A stretch of 64,000 nucleotides of DNA from Franzmannia qiaohouensis (GTDB lineage: Bacteria > Pseudomonadota > Gammaproteobacteria > Pseudomonadales > Halomonadaceae): NCBI RefSeq assembly GCF_031451695.1, contig NZ_JARWAM010000001.1, forward strand, positions 62,001-126,000, in the 5' to 3' direction. Both the position numbers and the translations under genes were made by a program. Shown in pieces: positions 24,877 to 34,688 of the stretch. Numbering within the stretch: the first letter of the stretch is position 1; the number at the start of each line of letters is the position of its first letter. Under the pieces are notes generated by a model. That model did not search any database and was not told the DNA's origin. It saw only the letters and a program-made list of their open reading frames with translations.

Positions 24877-25458
24877 ATGCGACCCGCTTTCCGTTTTCGC
24901 CTTGCTACCGGCTTGCTGTCCCTATGCCTGTTCGCCGGCTTGGCCACCTCGGCCCAGGCCGAACAGCGCGTCGAGGTACGCGGCGTCGAGTTCGACACCC
25001 GCCTCGACGACAACGGCATCCGCTACGCCCTGCTCGGCAGCGGCGTGTTCCGCTACCTGGTGTGGAACGCTTACGCCGGCGCCTACTATCAGGAGGCATC
25101 TGCCAGCGCCCCGGCCCCGCTCTCCGACGTCCCCAAGCGGCTCGAGCTCGAGTACTTCCATGCCATCGACGCCGAGGACTTCGCCGACGCGACCCGCGAG
25201 TCGCTGCAGGAGCGCCTCGATGCCGAGGCCTTCAGCCAGCTCGCCACCGCCATCGACGACTTCAACCGGACGTATCGCGACGTCACCCCCGGGGACCGCT
25301 ACGTACTGAGCTGGGACGGCAGCGAGCTGCGCCTGGCGCTCAATGGCGAGCCGCTCTACCGCGGCGACGACCTGGCGCTGGCCAACGCGCTATTCGGCAT
25401 CTGGTTGGGCAGCGACCCGTTGCGGCGCGACTTCCGCGATGCCCTGCTGGGGCGCTGA
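24877..25458 (+). CDS. Secreted chalcone-isomerase-fold protein
   Basis: This 193-residue protein has a signal peptide cleaved after SAQA (about residue 29). A domain of the bacterial chalcone isomerase-like type (PF16036) follows, with LLGSGVFRYLVWNAYAGAYY as the core motif and the final FGIWLGSDPL. These bacterial proteins are not expected to act on flavonoids; the fold binds hydrophobic ligands, and the function is unknown. The ribosome site GGAG lies beside a small hairpin (GGAGGC/GCCTCC, 24849-24868) that could modulate initiation. It is 41 bp upstream of dtd. Confidence 0.8.
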   Translation: MRPAFRFRLATGLLSLCLFAGLATSAQAEQRVEVRGVEFDTRLDDNGIRYALLGSGVFRYLVWNAYAGAYYQEASASAPAPLSDVPKRLELEYFHAIDAEDFADATRESLQERLDAEAFSQLATAIDDFNRTYRDVTPGDRYVLSWDGSELRLALNGEPLYRGDDLALANALFGIWLGSDPLRRDFRDALLGR

Positions 25459-25499
25459 GCGGCTATACTGGCGCGCCGACCACCGCCACAGGAGCCCGC

Positions 25500-25937
25500 A
25501 TGCGAGCATTGATCCAACGCGTACGCCGCGCCAGCGTCGAGGTCGACGGCCAGACCGTGGGTGCCATCGACCACGGCCTGCTGGCACTGATCGGCGTCGA
25601 GAAGGGCGACGATGAGGCGCGCGCCGACAAGCTGCTGCACAAGCTGCTGCACTACCGTGTATTCAGCGATGCCGATGGCAAGATGAACCTTGATCTGCAG
25701 CAGGCCGAGGGCGGTCTGCTGCTGGTCTCGCAGTTCACCCTGGCCGCCGACACCCGCAAGGGCCTGCGCCCGAGTTTCTCCAGCGCCGCGCCGCCCACCG
25801 AGGGTGAGCGACTGTTCACTTACCTGCTGACCCGCGCCCAGGCGAGCTGGCCGCGGGTCGCCTGCGGCGAGTTCGGCGCCGATATGCAGGTGGCGCTGAT
25901 CAACGATGGGCCGGTGACCTTTCTGCTGGAGAGTTGA
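25500..25937 (+). CDS. dtd: D-aminoacyl-tRNA deacylase
   Basis: This 145-residue enzyme removes D-amino acids wrongly attached to tRNA. The family signatures are SQFTLAAD (Thr80 at the active site) and INDGPVTFLLE, the cross-subunit Gly-Pro motif that gives chiral selectivity. It starts MRALIQRVRRASVEV with a CAGGAG site upstream. The length is standard. A heptanucleotide repeat begins directly at the stop codon. Confidence 0.95.
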   Translation: MRALIQRVRRASVEVDGQTVGAIDHGLLALIGVEKGDDEARADKLLHKLLHYRVFSDADGKMNLDLQQAEGGLLLVSQFTLAADTRKGLRPSFSSAAPPTEGERLFTYLLTRAQASWPRVACGEFGADMQVALINDGPVTFLLES

Positions 25938-25980
25938 GAGGGAAGAGGGAAGAGGGAAGAGGGAAGAGGGAAGAGGGAAG
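25938..25980. repeat. Tandem heptanucleotide repeat (GAGGGAA x6)
   Basis: Six perfect 7-bp units plus one base (43 bp) follow the dtd stop without a gap. A tract of seven-base units just after the coding region could vary in copy number by slippage without touching the protein. Confidence 0.95.
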
Positions 25981-26011
25981 CCAATTCTTAGCTCTAGCTT
26001 TTCATCTTCAA

Positions 26012-26054
26012 GGCGCGAAGCGCCGGTCTTCCCTCTTCGAGCGGCGTAGCCGCG
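26012..26054. repeat. Inverted copy of the heptamer flanked by two small hairpins
   Basis: GGCGC-GAA-GCGCC (26012-26024), then TCTTCCCTCTTC (26027-26038), the reverse complement of the heptamer tract, then GCGGC-GTA-GCCGC (26041-26053). It ends at the 3' end of the ABC-F gene and can pair with the repeat 50 bp away. The layout resembles a dispersed intergenic element. Confidence 0.7.
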
Positions 26055-26056
26055 TC

Positions 26057-27991
<1,935 letters not shown>

Positions 27992-28044
27992 GCTGGCTCC
28001 GGTAGGTCGGCAGGGTGGCTCGCCACCCCGTAGGAACGAATGGC

Positions 28045-28590
28045 ATGAATTCTACCCAATTGTTGGCGCACTTGCGGGCCTCTCTGCGCGACGCGCCGCT
28101 GTGGGACTTCGCGCTGGCGTTTTATGCCCGCGAGGGCGTCGCGTCAGCCTGCCTGCAGCTGCAGGACGAGGCCGGCGCCGATGTCTGCGAACTGCTGTGG
28201 CACTGCTGGCTGGCTAGCCACGGCCTCACCGCAGCCGGCGGTCTCGACGCCGAACTCGACGCGCTGCGCCGCTGGCAGGCCGAGCTGACCCGGCCGCTGC
28301 GAGAGCGTCGCCGCAGGCTCAAGCAGCGAGCGCTCACCAACCCCGAGATCGCTGAACTGCGCGACACCCTCAAGCGCGCCGAGCTGCTGAGCGAGCGTGA
28401 AGCGCTGCGCATGCTGCAGCGCAGTAGCGACGAGACGCTGCTAGAGGCGGGTGCGATACGCCCGCTACGCGAGACCGACCCGCCCCTGGCTGAACGCCTC
28501 TTCGCCAGGCTGCCAGAACAGAAAAAACACCATCTTTACGCCCTGCAAACCCTCGAACGCTGCCTTGACCCCTCACCGGCCGCGCGCTAG
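28045..28590 (+). CDS. TIGR02444 family protein of unknown function
   Basis: This 181-residue helical cytoplasmic protein opens LWDFALAFYAREGVASACLQLQ, the conserved start of the TIGR02444/DUF2390 family. VCELLWHCWLASHG follows. The rest is rich in Arg, Leu and Glu. AGGA lies nine bases before ATG 28045. In pseudomonads it sits next to the same ABC-F gene, a conserved pairing that suggests a shared process, possibly translation, but no function is known. Confidence 0.8.
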   Translation: MNSTQLLAHLRASLRDAPLWDFALAFYAREGVASACLQLQDEAGADVCELLWHCWLASHGLTAAGGLDAELDALRRWQAELTRPLRERRRRLKQRALTNPEIAELRDTLKRAELLSEREALRMLQRSSDETLLEAGAIRPLRETDPPLAERLFARLPEQKKHHLYALQTLERCLDPSPAAR

Positions 28591-28628
28591 CCTGAATTCA
28601 CAACTGCATGTTTTTAAACCTGCACTTT

Positions 28629-28658
28629 AAGCCAGCTTGGGCACATATACGCTGGCTT
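28629..28658. promoter_or_regulatory. Inverted repeat in the teaA upstream region
   Basis: AAGCCAGC (28629-28636) and GCTGGCTT (28651-28658) form a perfect 8-bp dyad around a 14-bp AT-containing centre. It lies 24-53 bp before the teaA start, where an operator or a leader hairpin would act. Confidence 0.5.
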
Positions 28659-28681
28659 CAACCTTGTGAGGGAAGACAAAA

Positions 28682-29698
28682 ATGATGGTTCGCAACCTAC
28701 TCACCGCCGCCAGTGTCGGCGCCTTGCTGTTCGGCCTTTCCGCCGCCGCCAGTGCCGATAACTGGCGCTACGCCCACGAGGAATTCGAGGGCGATGTTCA
28801 GGACGTCTTCGCCGTCGCCTTCAAGGAGTATGTCGAGGAAAATTCCGACCACACCGTGCAGATCTATCGTTTCGGTGAGCTCGGCGAGTCCGACGACATC
28901 ATGGAGCAGACCCAGGCCGGCATCCTGCAGTTCGTCAATCAGTCTCCGGGCTTTACCGGGTCGCTGATCCCCGAGGCGCAGATCTTCTTCATCCCCTACC
29001 TGCTGCCCACCGATGAAGAGACCGTGATCGAGTTCTTCAACAACTCCACGGCGATTCACGAGACCTTCCCTGAGCTCTACGCCGAACAAGGCCTCGAACT
29101 GCTCAAGATGTATCCGGAAGGCGAGATGGTGGTGACCCTGGATGAGCCCTTCACCAGCCCGGATGACCTGCGCGGCAAGAACATCCGCACCATGACCAAC
29201 CCGCTGCTCTCCGAGACCTATCGTGCCTTCGGCGCCACGCCGACCCCGCTGCCGTGGGGTGAGGTCTACGGGGGCCTGCAGACCAACATCATCCAGGGCC
29301 AGGAAAACCCGATCTTCTGGATCGAGTCCGGTGGCCTGTATGAGGTCTCCCCGCACCTGGTGTTTACCGGACACGGCTGGTTCACCACCGCGATGATGGC
29401 CAACCAGGACTTCTTCGATGGCCTCTCCGAGGAGGACCAGCAGCTGGTGCGCGACGCCACCGAGGCGGCCTACGAGCACACCATCGAGCATATCTCCGGT
29501 CTGGCTGACGATTCGCTGGCGGCGATCCAGGAAGCCTCCGACGAGGTCACCGTGACGCGCCTCGACGAGGAGCAGATCCAGGCCTTCCGCGAGCGCGCCC
29601 CGCAGGTCGAGGAGCGCTTCGTGGAGATGACCGGCGACCGCGGTGCCGAACTGCTCGAGCAGTTCAAGGCCGACCTCGAGGCCGTCACCAACGAGTGA
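28682..29698 (+). CDS. teaA: TeaA, ectoine/hydroxyectoine-binding periplasmic protein of a TRAP transporter
   Basis: This 338-residue DctP-type binding protein has a 25-residue signal peptide; the mature protein starts DNWRYAHEEFEGDVQDV. This start, together with YRFGELGESDDIMEQ, GILQFVNQSPGFTGSLIP and WGEVYGGLQTNIIQGQENP, matches Halomonas elongata TeaA as I remember it, almost residue for residue. The TRAP carboxylate-binding Arg is R169 in IRTMTNP. TeaA captures ectoines in the periplasm for import, both under salt stress and to recover leaked ectoine. ATG 28682 is followed by a second ATG; AGGGAAG lies upstream. A hairpin separates it from teaB. Confidence 0.95.
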   Translation: MMVRNLLTAASVGALLFGLSAAASADNWRYAHEEFEGDVQDVFAVAFKEYVEENSDHTVQIYRFGELGESDDIMEQTQAGILQFVNQSPGFTGSLIPEAQIFFIPYLLPTDEETVIEFFNNSTAIHETFPELYAEQGLELLKMYPEGEMVVTLDEPFTSPDDLRGKNIRTMTNPLLSETYRAFGATPTPLPWGEVYGGLQTNIIQGQENPIFWIESGGLYEVSPHLVFTGHGWFTTAMMANQDFFDGLSEEDQQLVRDATEAAYEHTIEHISGLADDSLAAIQEASDEVTVTRLDEEQIQAFRERAPQVEERFVEMTGDRGAELLEQFKADLEAVTNE

Positions 29699-29741
29699 TG
29701 CCGCGCCGCGCACGCCTGGCGTGCCACGCAGCTAACCGCAC

Positions 29742-29767
29742 AGGGGGCAGCCGCAAGGCTGCCCCCT
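29742..29767 (+). terminator. Strong hairpin between teaA and teaB (partial terminator or mRNA stabiliser)
   Basis: An 11-bp perfect stem (AGGGGGCAGCC with complement) is closed by a GCAA tetraloop. The following CGTCGTTGTC is only weakly T-rich, so read-through is likely. It would favour more TeaA than TeaBC. Confidence 0.65.
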
Positions 29768-29887
29768 CGTCGTTGTCACCCAGCCAATCAGCGTTGATTC
29801 TGCGCCTGCAAGGGACGGCGCGACGGCATAGGCTGGGTGTGTCACCGTTCGTTTACACGCCATCCAGACCGCGAGGAGTCCTTCGAC

Positions 29888-30475
29888 ATGGACATGAGCG
29901 AAGAAGACGTCGCCGAACAGCAGTACCGCTCCACCCTGCCCGGCCCGCTGGGCGTGGTCGACACCTGGATCAGCAAGGCCGAGGCCGTGATCCTCGCCAT
30001 GGGGGTGATCCTGATGGCGATCAACACCGTGGCCAACGTCATTGGCCGCTTCGCGTTCGGCGAGAGCTTGCACTTCTCCGAAGAGGTCAACCGCATCCTG
30101 ATCGTGATGATCACGTTCGCGGGCATTGGCTATGCCGCCCGCCACGGCCGGCATATCCGCATGTCGGCGATCTACGATGCCCTGCCCACCGGCGCGCGCC
30201 GCTGGTTGATGATCTTCATCTGCCTGTTCACCGCGCTGGTCATGTTCACGCTGTGTTACTACTCGATCGGCTATATCCAGACCACCTACAGCCGCGGCCG
30301 GGTGCTGCCGTCGCTGAGTATTCCGGTGTGGATCATGTACCTGTGGGTGCCGCTGGGCTTCACCGTCACCGGGATCCAGTACCTGCTGACCGCCTTCAAG
30401 AACCTGACCTCTCGTGACGTCTATCTCTCGACCCATGTGGTCGACGGATACAAGGACACGGAAACCGAAGTCTGA
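29888..30475 (+). CDS. teaB: TeaB, small membrane subunit of the ectoine TRAP transporter
   Basis: This 195-residue DctQ-type protein has four helices after an acidic N-terminus (MDMSEEDVAEQQYRSTLPG). NVIGRFAFGESLHFSEEVNR and AARHGRHIRMSAIYDALP are the conserved DctQ core. ATG 29888 has GAGGAG nine bases upstream; an in-frame GTG 51 bases earlier is less likely. It lies between teaA and teaC, 15 bp before teaC, as in H. elongata. Confidence 0.93.
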   Translation: MDMSEEDVAEQQYRSTLPGPLGVVDTWISKAEAVILAMGVILMAINTVANVIGRFAFGESLHFSEEVNRILIVMITFAGIGYAARHGRHIRMSAIYDALPTGARRWLMIFICLFTALVMFTLCYYSIGYIQTTYSRGRVLPSLSIPVWIMYLWVPLGFTVTGIQYLLTAFKNLTSRDVYLSTHVVDGYKDTETEV

Positions 30476-30490
30476 CGCGGGGAACGCACC

Positions 30491-31774
30491 ATGACGACAA
30501 TCATTATCTCCATCATGATCGTGCTGCTGCTGCTCGGCTTCCCGATGATGATACCGCTGGTCACCGCCGCCTTCGTCGGTTTCTACATGACCTTCGGCGG
30601 CACCGGCCAGATGGAAACCCTGATCCAGCAGATGATGGGCGGCATCCGCCCCACCGCGCTGATCGCGGTGCCTATGTTCATCCTGGCTGCCGATGTCATG
30701 ACCCGCGGTCAGTCCGCGCATCGCCTGATCAATATGGTGATGAGCTTCGTCGGCCACGTGAAGGGCGGCCTGGCGGTGAGCACCGCGGCCTCCTGTACGC
30801 TGTTCGGCGCCGTCTCGGGCTCGACCCAGGCCACCGTGGTGGCCGTCGGCTCGCCGCTGCGCCCGCGGATGCTCAAGGCCGGCTACAAGGACCCCTTCAC
30901 CCTGGCGCTGATCATCAACTCCAGCGACATCGCCTTTTTGATCCCGCCGAGCATCGGCATGATCATCTACGGGGTGATCTCCGGCACCTCGATCGGCGAG
31001 CTGTTCATCGCCGGCATCGGCCCGGGGCTGCTGATCCTGTTCATGTTCTCGATCTACTGCGTGCTGTATGCGGTGATCAAGGACGTGCCCACCGAGCCAA
31101 AATCGAGCTGGCGCGAGCGCCTCACCGCGGTGCAGAAGGCGCTGTGGCCGCTGGGTTTCCCCGTACTCATTGTCGGCGGTATCTACGGCGGCATATTCAG
31201 CCCCACCGAAGCAGCCGCCGCCTGCGTGCTGTATGCGGTACTGCTGGAGTTCGTGATTTTCCGCTCGCTCAAGCTGCAGCACATCTACACCATCGCCAAG
31301 TCCACCGGGCTGATCACCGCCGTGGTCTTCATCCTGGTGGCGGTGGGCAACGGCTTCTCGTGGGTGATTTCGTTTGCCCAGATCCCCCAGGAGATCCTTG
31401 CTGCGGTGGGCATCAACGAGGCCGGCCCAGTGGGCGTGCTGATCGCCATCTCGGTGGCCTTCTTCGTCGCCTGCATGTTCGTCGACCCGATCGTGGTGAT
31501 CCTGGTACTGACGCCGATCTTCGCCCCGGCAATCGCCGCCTCGGGCCTCGACCCGGTGCACGTCGGCGTGTTGATCACCCTGCAGGTGGCGATTGGCTCG
31601 GCCACACCGCCATTCGGCTGCGACATCTTCACCGCCATCGCGATCTTCAAGCGCCCCTACTGGGAAGTGATTCGCGGTACCCCGCCGTTCATCTTCATGC
31701 TGGTAGTGGCAGCAGCGCTGGTGATCATGTTCCCGCAGATCGCGCTGTTCCTGCGTGACCTGGCGTTCCGGTGA
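30491..31774 (+). CDS. teaC: TeaC, large membrane subunit of the ectoine TRAP transporter
   Basis: This 427-residue DctM protein has about 12 helices. It carries MMGGIRPTALIAVPMFILAA, SCTLFGAVSGSTQATVVAVG and FLIPPSIGMIIYGVISGTS, with IGSATPPFGCDIFTAIAIF near the end. It uses the sodium gradient to bring in ectoine delivered by TeaA. The absence of the long inserted loop seen in the DctM-like protein at 21079 separates the two TRAP systems. GGGGAA precedes ATG 30491. teaD follows after 29 bp. Confidence 0.94.
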   Translation: MTTIIISIMIVLLLLGFPMMIPLVTAAFVGFYMTFGGTGQMETLIQQMMGGIRPTALIAVPMFILAADVMTRGQSAHRLINMVMSFVGHVKGGLAVSTAASCTLFGAVSGSTQATVVAVGSPLRPRMLKAGYKDPFTLALIINSSDIAFLIPPSIGMIIYGVISGTSIGELFIAGIGPGLLILFMFSIYCVLYAVIKDVPTEPKSSWRERLTAVQKALWPLGFPVLIVGGIYGGIFSPTEAAAACVLYAVLLEFVIFRSLKLQHIYTIAKSTGLITAVVFILVAVGNGFSWVISFAQIPQEILAAVGINEAGPVGVLIAISVAFFVACMFVDPIVVILVLTPIFAPAIAASGLDPVHVGVLITLQVAIGSATPPFGCDIFTAIAIFKRPYWEVIRGTPPFIFMLVVAAALVIMFPQIALFLRDLAFR

Positions 31775-31803
31775 GCCACTCGCCCAACAAGGAGAAGGTG
31801 ACG

Positions 31804-32238
31804 ATGTTCAAGCGAATCCTGGTCCCGGTCGACGGCTCCAAGCGCGCCCTGCGGGCGCTGGACAAGGCCATCGAGCTGCAGCAGCTGACCGCCGCCGAGC
31901 TCTACGTGCTGTGCGTGTTCAAGCATCACAGCCTGCTCGAGGCGTCGCTATCGATGGTGCGCCCGGCCAAGCTCGACATTCCCGACGACGCGCTCAAGGA
32001 GTACGCCACCGAGATCGCCCTGCATGCCAAGCACCGCGCCATCGAACTTGGCGTCGAGGAAGTCCGCGCCTTCGTCAAGGGCGGGCGACCCTCGAGCACC
32101 ATCGTGCGCTTTGCCCGCAAGCGCGAGTGCGACCTGATCGTGCTCGGCTCCAAGGGTACCAACGGCGAATCGAGCATCCTTGGCAGTGTCTCGCAGCGGG
32201 TCGCGAGCATGGCCAAGTGCCCGGTACTGGTGGTGTAG
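31804..32238 (+). CDS. teaD: TeaD, universal stress protein regulating the ectoine transporter
   Basis: This 144-residue single UspA-domain protein starts MFKRILVPVDGSKRALRAL and ends with the ATP-binding loop GSKGTNGESSILGSVSQRV (G-x2-G-x9-G-S/T pattern) and CPVLVV. In H. elongata, TeaD is encoded with teaABC, binds ATP and down-regulates ectoine uptake. The position and sequence here support the same role. An AAGGAGAAGG ribosome site precedes ATG 31804. The C-terminal ATP loop appears intact, so a regulatory, ATP-sensing form is expected. Confidence 0.93.
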   Translation: MFKRILVPVDGSKRALRALDKAIELQQLTAAELYVLCVFKHHSLLEASLSMVRPAKLDIPDDALKEYATEIALHAKHRAIELGVEEVRAFVKGGRPSSTIVRFARKRECDLIVLGSKGTNGESSILGSVSQRVASMAKCPVLVV

Positions 32239-32331
32239 TCAGGTAGTGCACCGAGATGGCGCGGGTGCGGAAACTCATGGCGCCTGATAGAGTCCGAGAC
32301 ACGACGCCTTACATTGAATCGAGGACTCTGC

Positions 32332-33018
32332 ATGAAGACACTGGTTTCCGCTGCGGCATTCGGCACCCTGCTGGCCGCCGCACCGCTGGCCCTGGCCGCC
32401 CCTGAAAGCGACGAGGAGAAACTCAGCTACAGCCTCGGCGTGACCCTCGGCCAGAGCCTGGTACAGGACGTAGAAGCTCTCGATCTCGACGCCTTCACCC
32501 AGGCCATCGAGGACGTCTATGCCGGCGGCGAGCTGGCCATGAGCGAGGAGCAGATGGCCGAGGCGCTGACGCGCTTCCAGGAGAGCGCCATGGCCAGCCG
32601 CGAGGCCCAGGCGTCGCAGGCCGCCGAGGCCAATCGCGAGGCCGGCGAGGCCTTCCTGGCCGAGAATGCCGAGGAGGAGGGCGTCGAGGTCACCGACTCG
32701 GGCCTGCAGTATCAGGTGGTCGAATCCGGTGACGGCCCGTCGCCTAGCGCCTCGGACAGCGTCGAGGTGCACTATGAGGGCACCCTGATCGACGGCACCG
32801 TATTCGATAGCTCCTACCAGCGCGGCGAGCCGGTCAGTTTCCGCGTCGACCAGGTCATCGAGGGCTGGCAGGAAGCCCTGCAGCTGATGAGCGTCGGCGA
32901 CACCTGGATGATCTACCTGCCTTCCGAGCTGGCCTACGGTGAAGCCGGTACCGGCGGCCCGATCGGCCCCAACGAAACGCTGATCTTCAAGGTCGAGCTG
33001 CTCGGCATCGACGATTGA
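32332..33018 (+). CDS. Periplasmic FKBP-type peptidyl-prolyl isomerase (FkpA/Mip-like)
   Basis: This 228-residue protein has a signal peptide (about 1-23, APLALAAPE). An N-terminal dimerisation domain opens KLSYSLGVTLGQSL, and a long helix covers about residues 75-110. The FKBP domain (about 118-228) contains VEVHYEGTLIDGTVFDSSYQ, GWQEALQLMSVGD and LAYGEAGTG. It probably helps fold outer-membrane and periplasmic proteins. ATG 32332 has GAGGA upstream. The domain layout is that of FkpA, Mip and FklB; the signal peptide argues against cytoplasmic FklB. It ends five bases before the next gene. Confidence 0.92.
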   Translation: MKTLVSAAAFGTLLAAAPLALAAPESDEEKLSYSLGVTLGQSLVQDVEALDLDAFTQAIEDVYAGGELAMSEEQMAEALTRFQESAMASREAQASQAAEANREAGEAFLAENAEEEGVEVTDSGLQYQVVESGDGPSPSASDSVEVHYEGTLIDGTVFDSSYQRGEPVSFRVDQVIEGWQEALQLMSVGDTWMIYLPSELAYGEAGTGGPIGPNETLIFKVELLGIDD

Positions 33019-33023
33019 TCGCG

Positions 33024-34073
33024 ATGAAACCCACTCTGCTAGCGTGCGGTCTGGCGCTGGGCCTTGCTGGCCCGGCGCTGGCCGACAGCGACACCCCTCC
33101 GCCACTTCCCGTGCTCGACATCGACCCCGCCCGCGTCAGCGTGATGGGGGTTTCGTCGGGTGGCTATATGGCCACCCAGCTGGCGGTGGCCTTTCCCGAG
33201 ACCTATCGCGGCCTGGGCGTGTTCGCCGCCGGCCCCTGGGGCTGCGCCCAGGGCAGCTTGCGCCTGGCGCTGGGGCAGTGCATGAGCCAGCGCCACGGTT
33301 CGCCCAGCCTGGCCGAGCTGGAGGGCCGCCTGACCGCCTATCGCGCCGAGGGGCGCCTGGGCGCAGCCGAGGCGCTGGCCCAACAGCGGGTCTTCGTGTG
33401 GCACGGCGAAGAGGACGAGGAGGTCGACCCGGCGCTCGGCGAGATGTTGGCCACGCAGTATCGTGGCTGGCTGGAGCGTCCTGAACAGCTGACGTTCGTC
33501 AGCGCCGAGGAGGTCGGCCACGGCTTGCCGGTGGGCGGCACCGGCCTGGCACACATCACCGAGCTGGCCGACTGTCGCCTCGGTGGCAGTCCTCACCTGC
33601 TGGCCTGTGACCGCGATGCGGCGGGCGAGGCGTTGAACTGGCTCTACGGCGGCCTTGAGCCCCCCGAGGAGGACGGCCGCGGCACACTGCTGCCCTTCGA
33701 TCAGGGCGAGTTCTATCGCGGCTCAGGGCTCGCCGAGAAGGGCCAGCTCTACCTGCCCAAGGCCTGCGAGGAGGGTGCGACCTGCGGTCTGGTGGTGGCG
33801 CTGCACGGCTGCAACATGAATCAGGAGCAGGTCGAGGACGCCTTTATCCGGCATACCGGGCTCAACGCCTGGGCCGACGCCAATGACCTGGCCGTGCTCT
33901 ACCCGCAGACCGACACCAGCATGGCCAATCCCCAGGGCTGCTGGGACTGGTGGGGTTTCGATGAAAGCAGTTGGGAACCCTCGGCCGGCTATGAAACCCG
34001 CGACGGCCATCAGGTGCAGGCGCTGCACGCCATGGTCGAGCGGCTTAGCGGCGACCCGGCAGAGTCGCCCTGA
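33024..34073 (+). CDS. Secreted PHB-depolymerase-like alpha/beta hydrolase with permuted motif order
   Basis: This 349-residue protein has a signal peptide (cleavage near residue 20, PALADS). The lipase box GVSSG with nucleophile S44 lies very close to the N-terminus. A likely acid follows in WHGEEDEEV (D131), then His in EVGHGLP (H166). The oxyanion-type motif VALHGCNMN (H261) comes last. This Ser-Asp-His-oxyanion order is that of type 2 (circularly permuted) extracellular poly(3-hydroxybutyrate) depolymerases. No separate substrate-binding domain is visible, so short-chain or oligomer hydrolysis is also possible. It starts six bases after the FKBP gene and may be co-transcribed. Confidence 0.8.
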   Translation: MKPTLLACGLALGLAGPALADSDTPPPLPVLDIDPARVSVMGVSSGGYMATQLAVAFPETYRGLGVFAAGPWGCAQGSLRLALGQCMSQRHGSPSLAELEGRLTAYRAEGRLGAAEALAQQRVFVWHGEEDEEVDPALGEMLATQYRGWLERPEQLTFVSAEEVGHGLPVGGTGLAHITELADCRLGGSPHLLACDRDAAGEALNWLYGGLEPPEEDGRGTLLPFDQGEFYRGSGLAEKGQLYLPKACEEGATCGLVVALHGCNMNQEQVEDAFIRHTGLNAWADANDLAVLYPQTDTSMANPQGCWDWWGFDESSWEPSAGYETRDGHQVQALHAMVERLSGDPAESP

Positions 34074-34097
34074 GCCCTGACTGCTTGACGCCGCGCC

Positions 34098-34688
34098 TCA
34101 GCCGCCGCTGAGCTCGTGGCGCACGGCAGAGATCAGCGAGTGCGGCGTCGGGGCGTAGAGCACCCGCTGGCGGATCTCGCCGTGGCGGTCGACCAGGTAC
34201 ATCGAGGAGCTATGGTCGACGGTGTACTCCATCGCCGAGCCCTCCATGTCGTGCCGGCGCCAGAACAGGTTATAGCGCTCGGCGATATCGTCGAGCTGCT
34301 CCTCGCTGCCGCGGGCGCCGATAAACTGCTCGCCGAAGTAGCCGACGTACTCCTCGAGGCGCTCGAGGGTATCGCGGGCCGGGTCGACGGTAATCAGCAC
34401 CGGTACCAGCCGCTCGGCATGCTCCGGTTCGAGCTGCTGCAGCGCCTGGCGAATCACTGCCAGGGTCATCGGGCAGATGTCCGGACAGTAGGTGTAGCCG
34501 AAGAACAGCACCGCCAGCTCATCGTCATCCATGGATGCCAGCGAGAACTCGCCCTGGGTCGAGGGCAGCGCCACTTCGCCACCGCGCGGCTCGCCGTCAT
34601 CGCCCTGCTGCTGCACCCACCAGATGGTGCCGAGCGCCACGGCCAATACCAGTGTGGCGATGCCCGCCCACCGCATCTTGCGCGTCAT
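34098..34688 (-). CDS. SCO1/SenC-family copper chaperone
   Basis: This 196-residue membrane-anchored thioredoxin-fold protein has one N-terminal helix (about 7-24). The copper site is C68-x3-C72 in FGYTYCPDICPMT plus H159 in VDHSSSMYLVD. SCO proteins deliver copper to the CuA centre of cytochrome c oxidase or act as thiol reductases. ATG 34688 gives a normal N-terminus, and its ATGA overlaps the stop of the upstream gene at 34685-34688. No cox genes lie in the window, but cytochrome c4 is encoded 16 kb away. Confidence 0.92.
   Translation of the reverse strand: MTRKMRWAGIATLVLAVALGTIWWVQQQGDDGEPRGGEVALPSTQGEFSLASMDDDELAVLFFGYTYCPDICPMTLAVIRQALQQLEPEHAERLVPVLITVDPARDTLERLEEYVGYFGEQFIGARGSEEQLDDIAERYNLFWRRHDMEGSAMEYTVDHSSSMYLVDRHGEIRQRVLYAPTPHSLISAVRHELSGG

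Noticed and set aside
25938..25980. Short tandem repeat considered as a CRISPR remnant
   Set aside because: Units are 7 bp without spacers and no cas genes are present.
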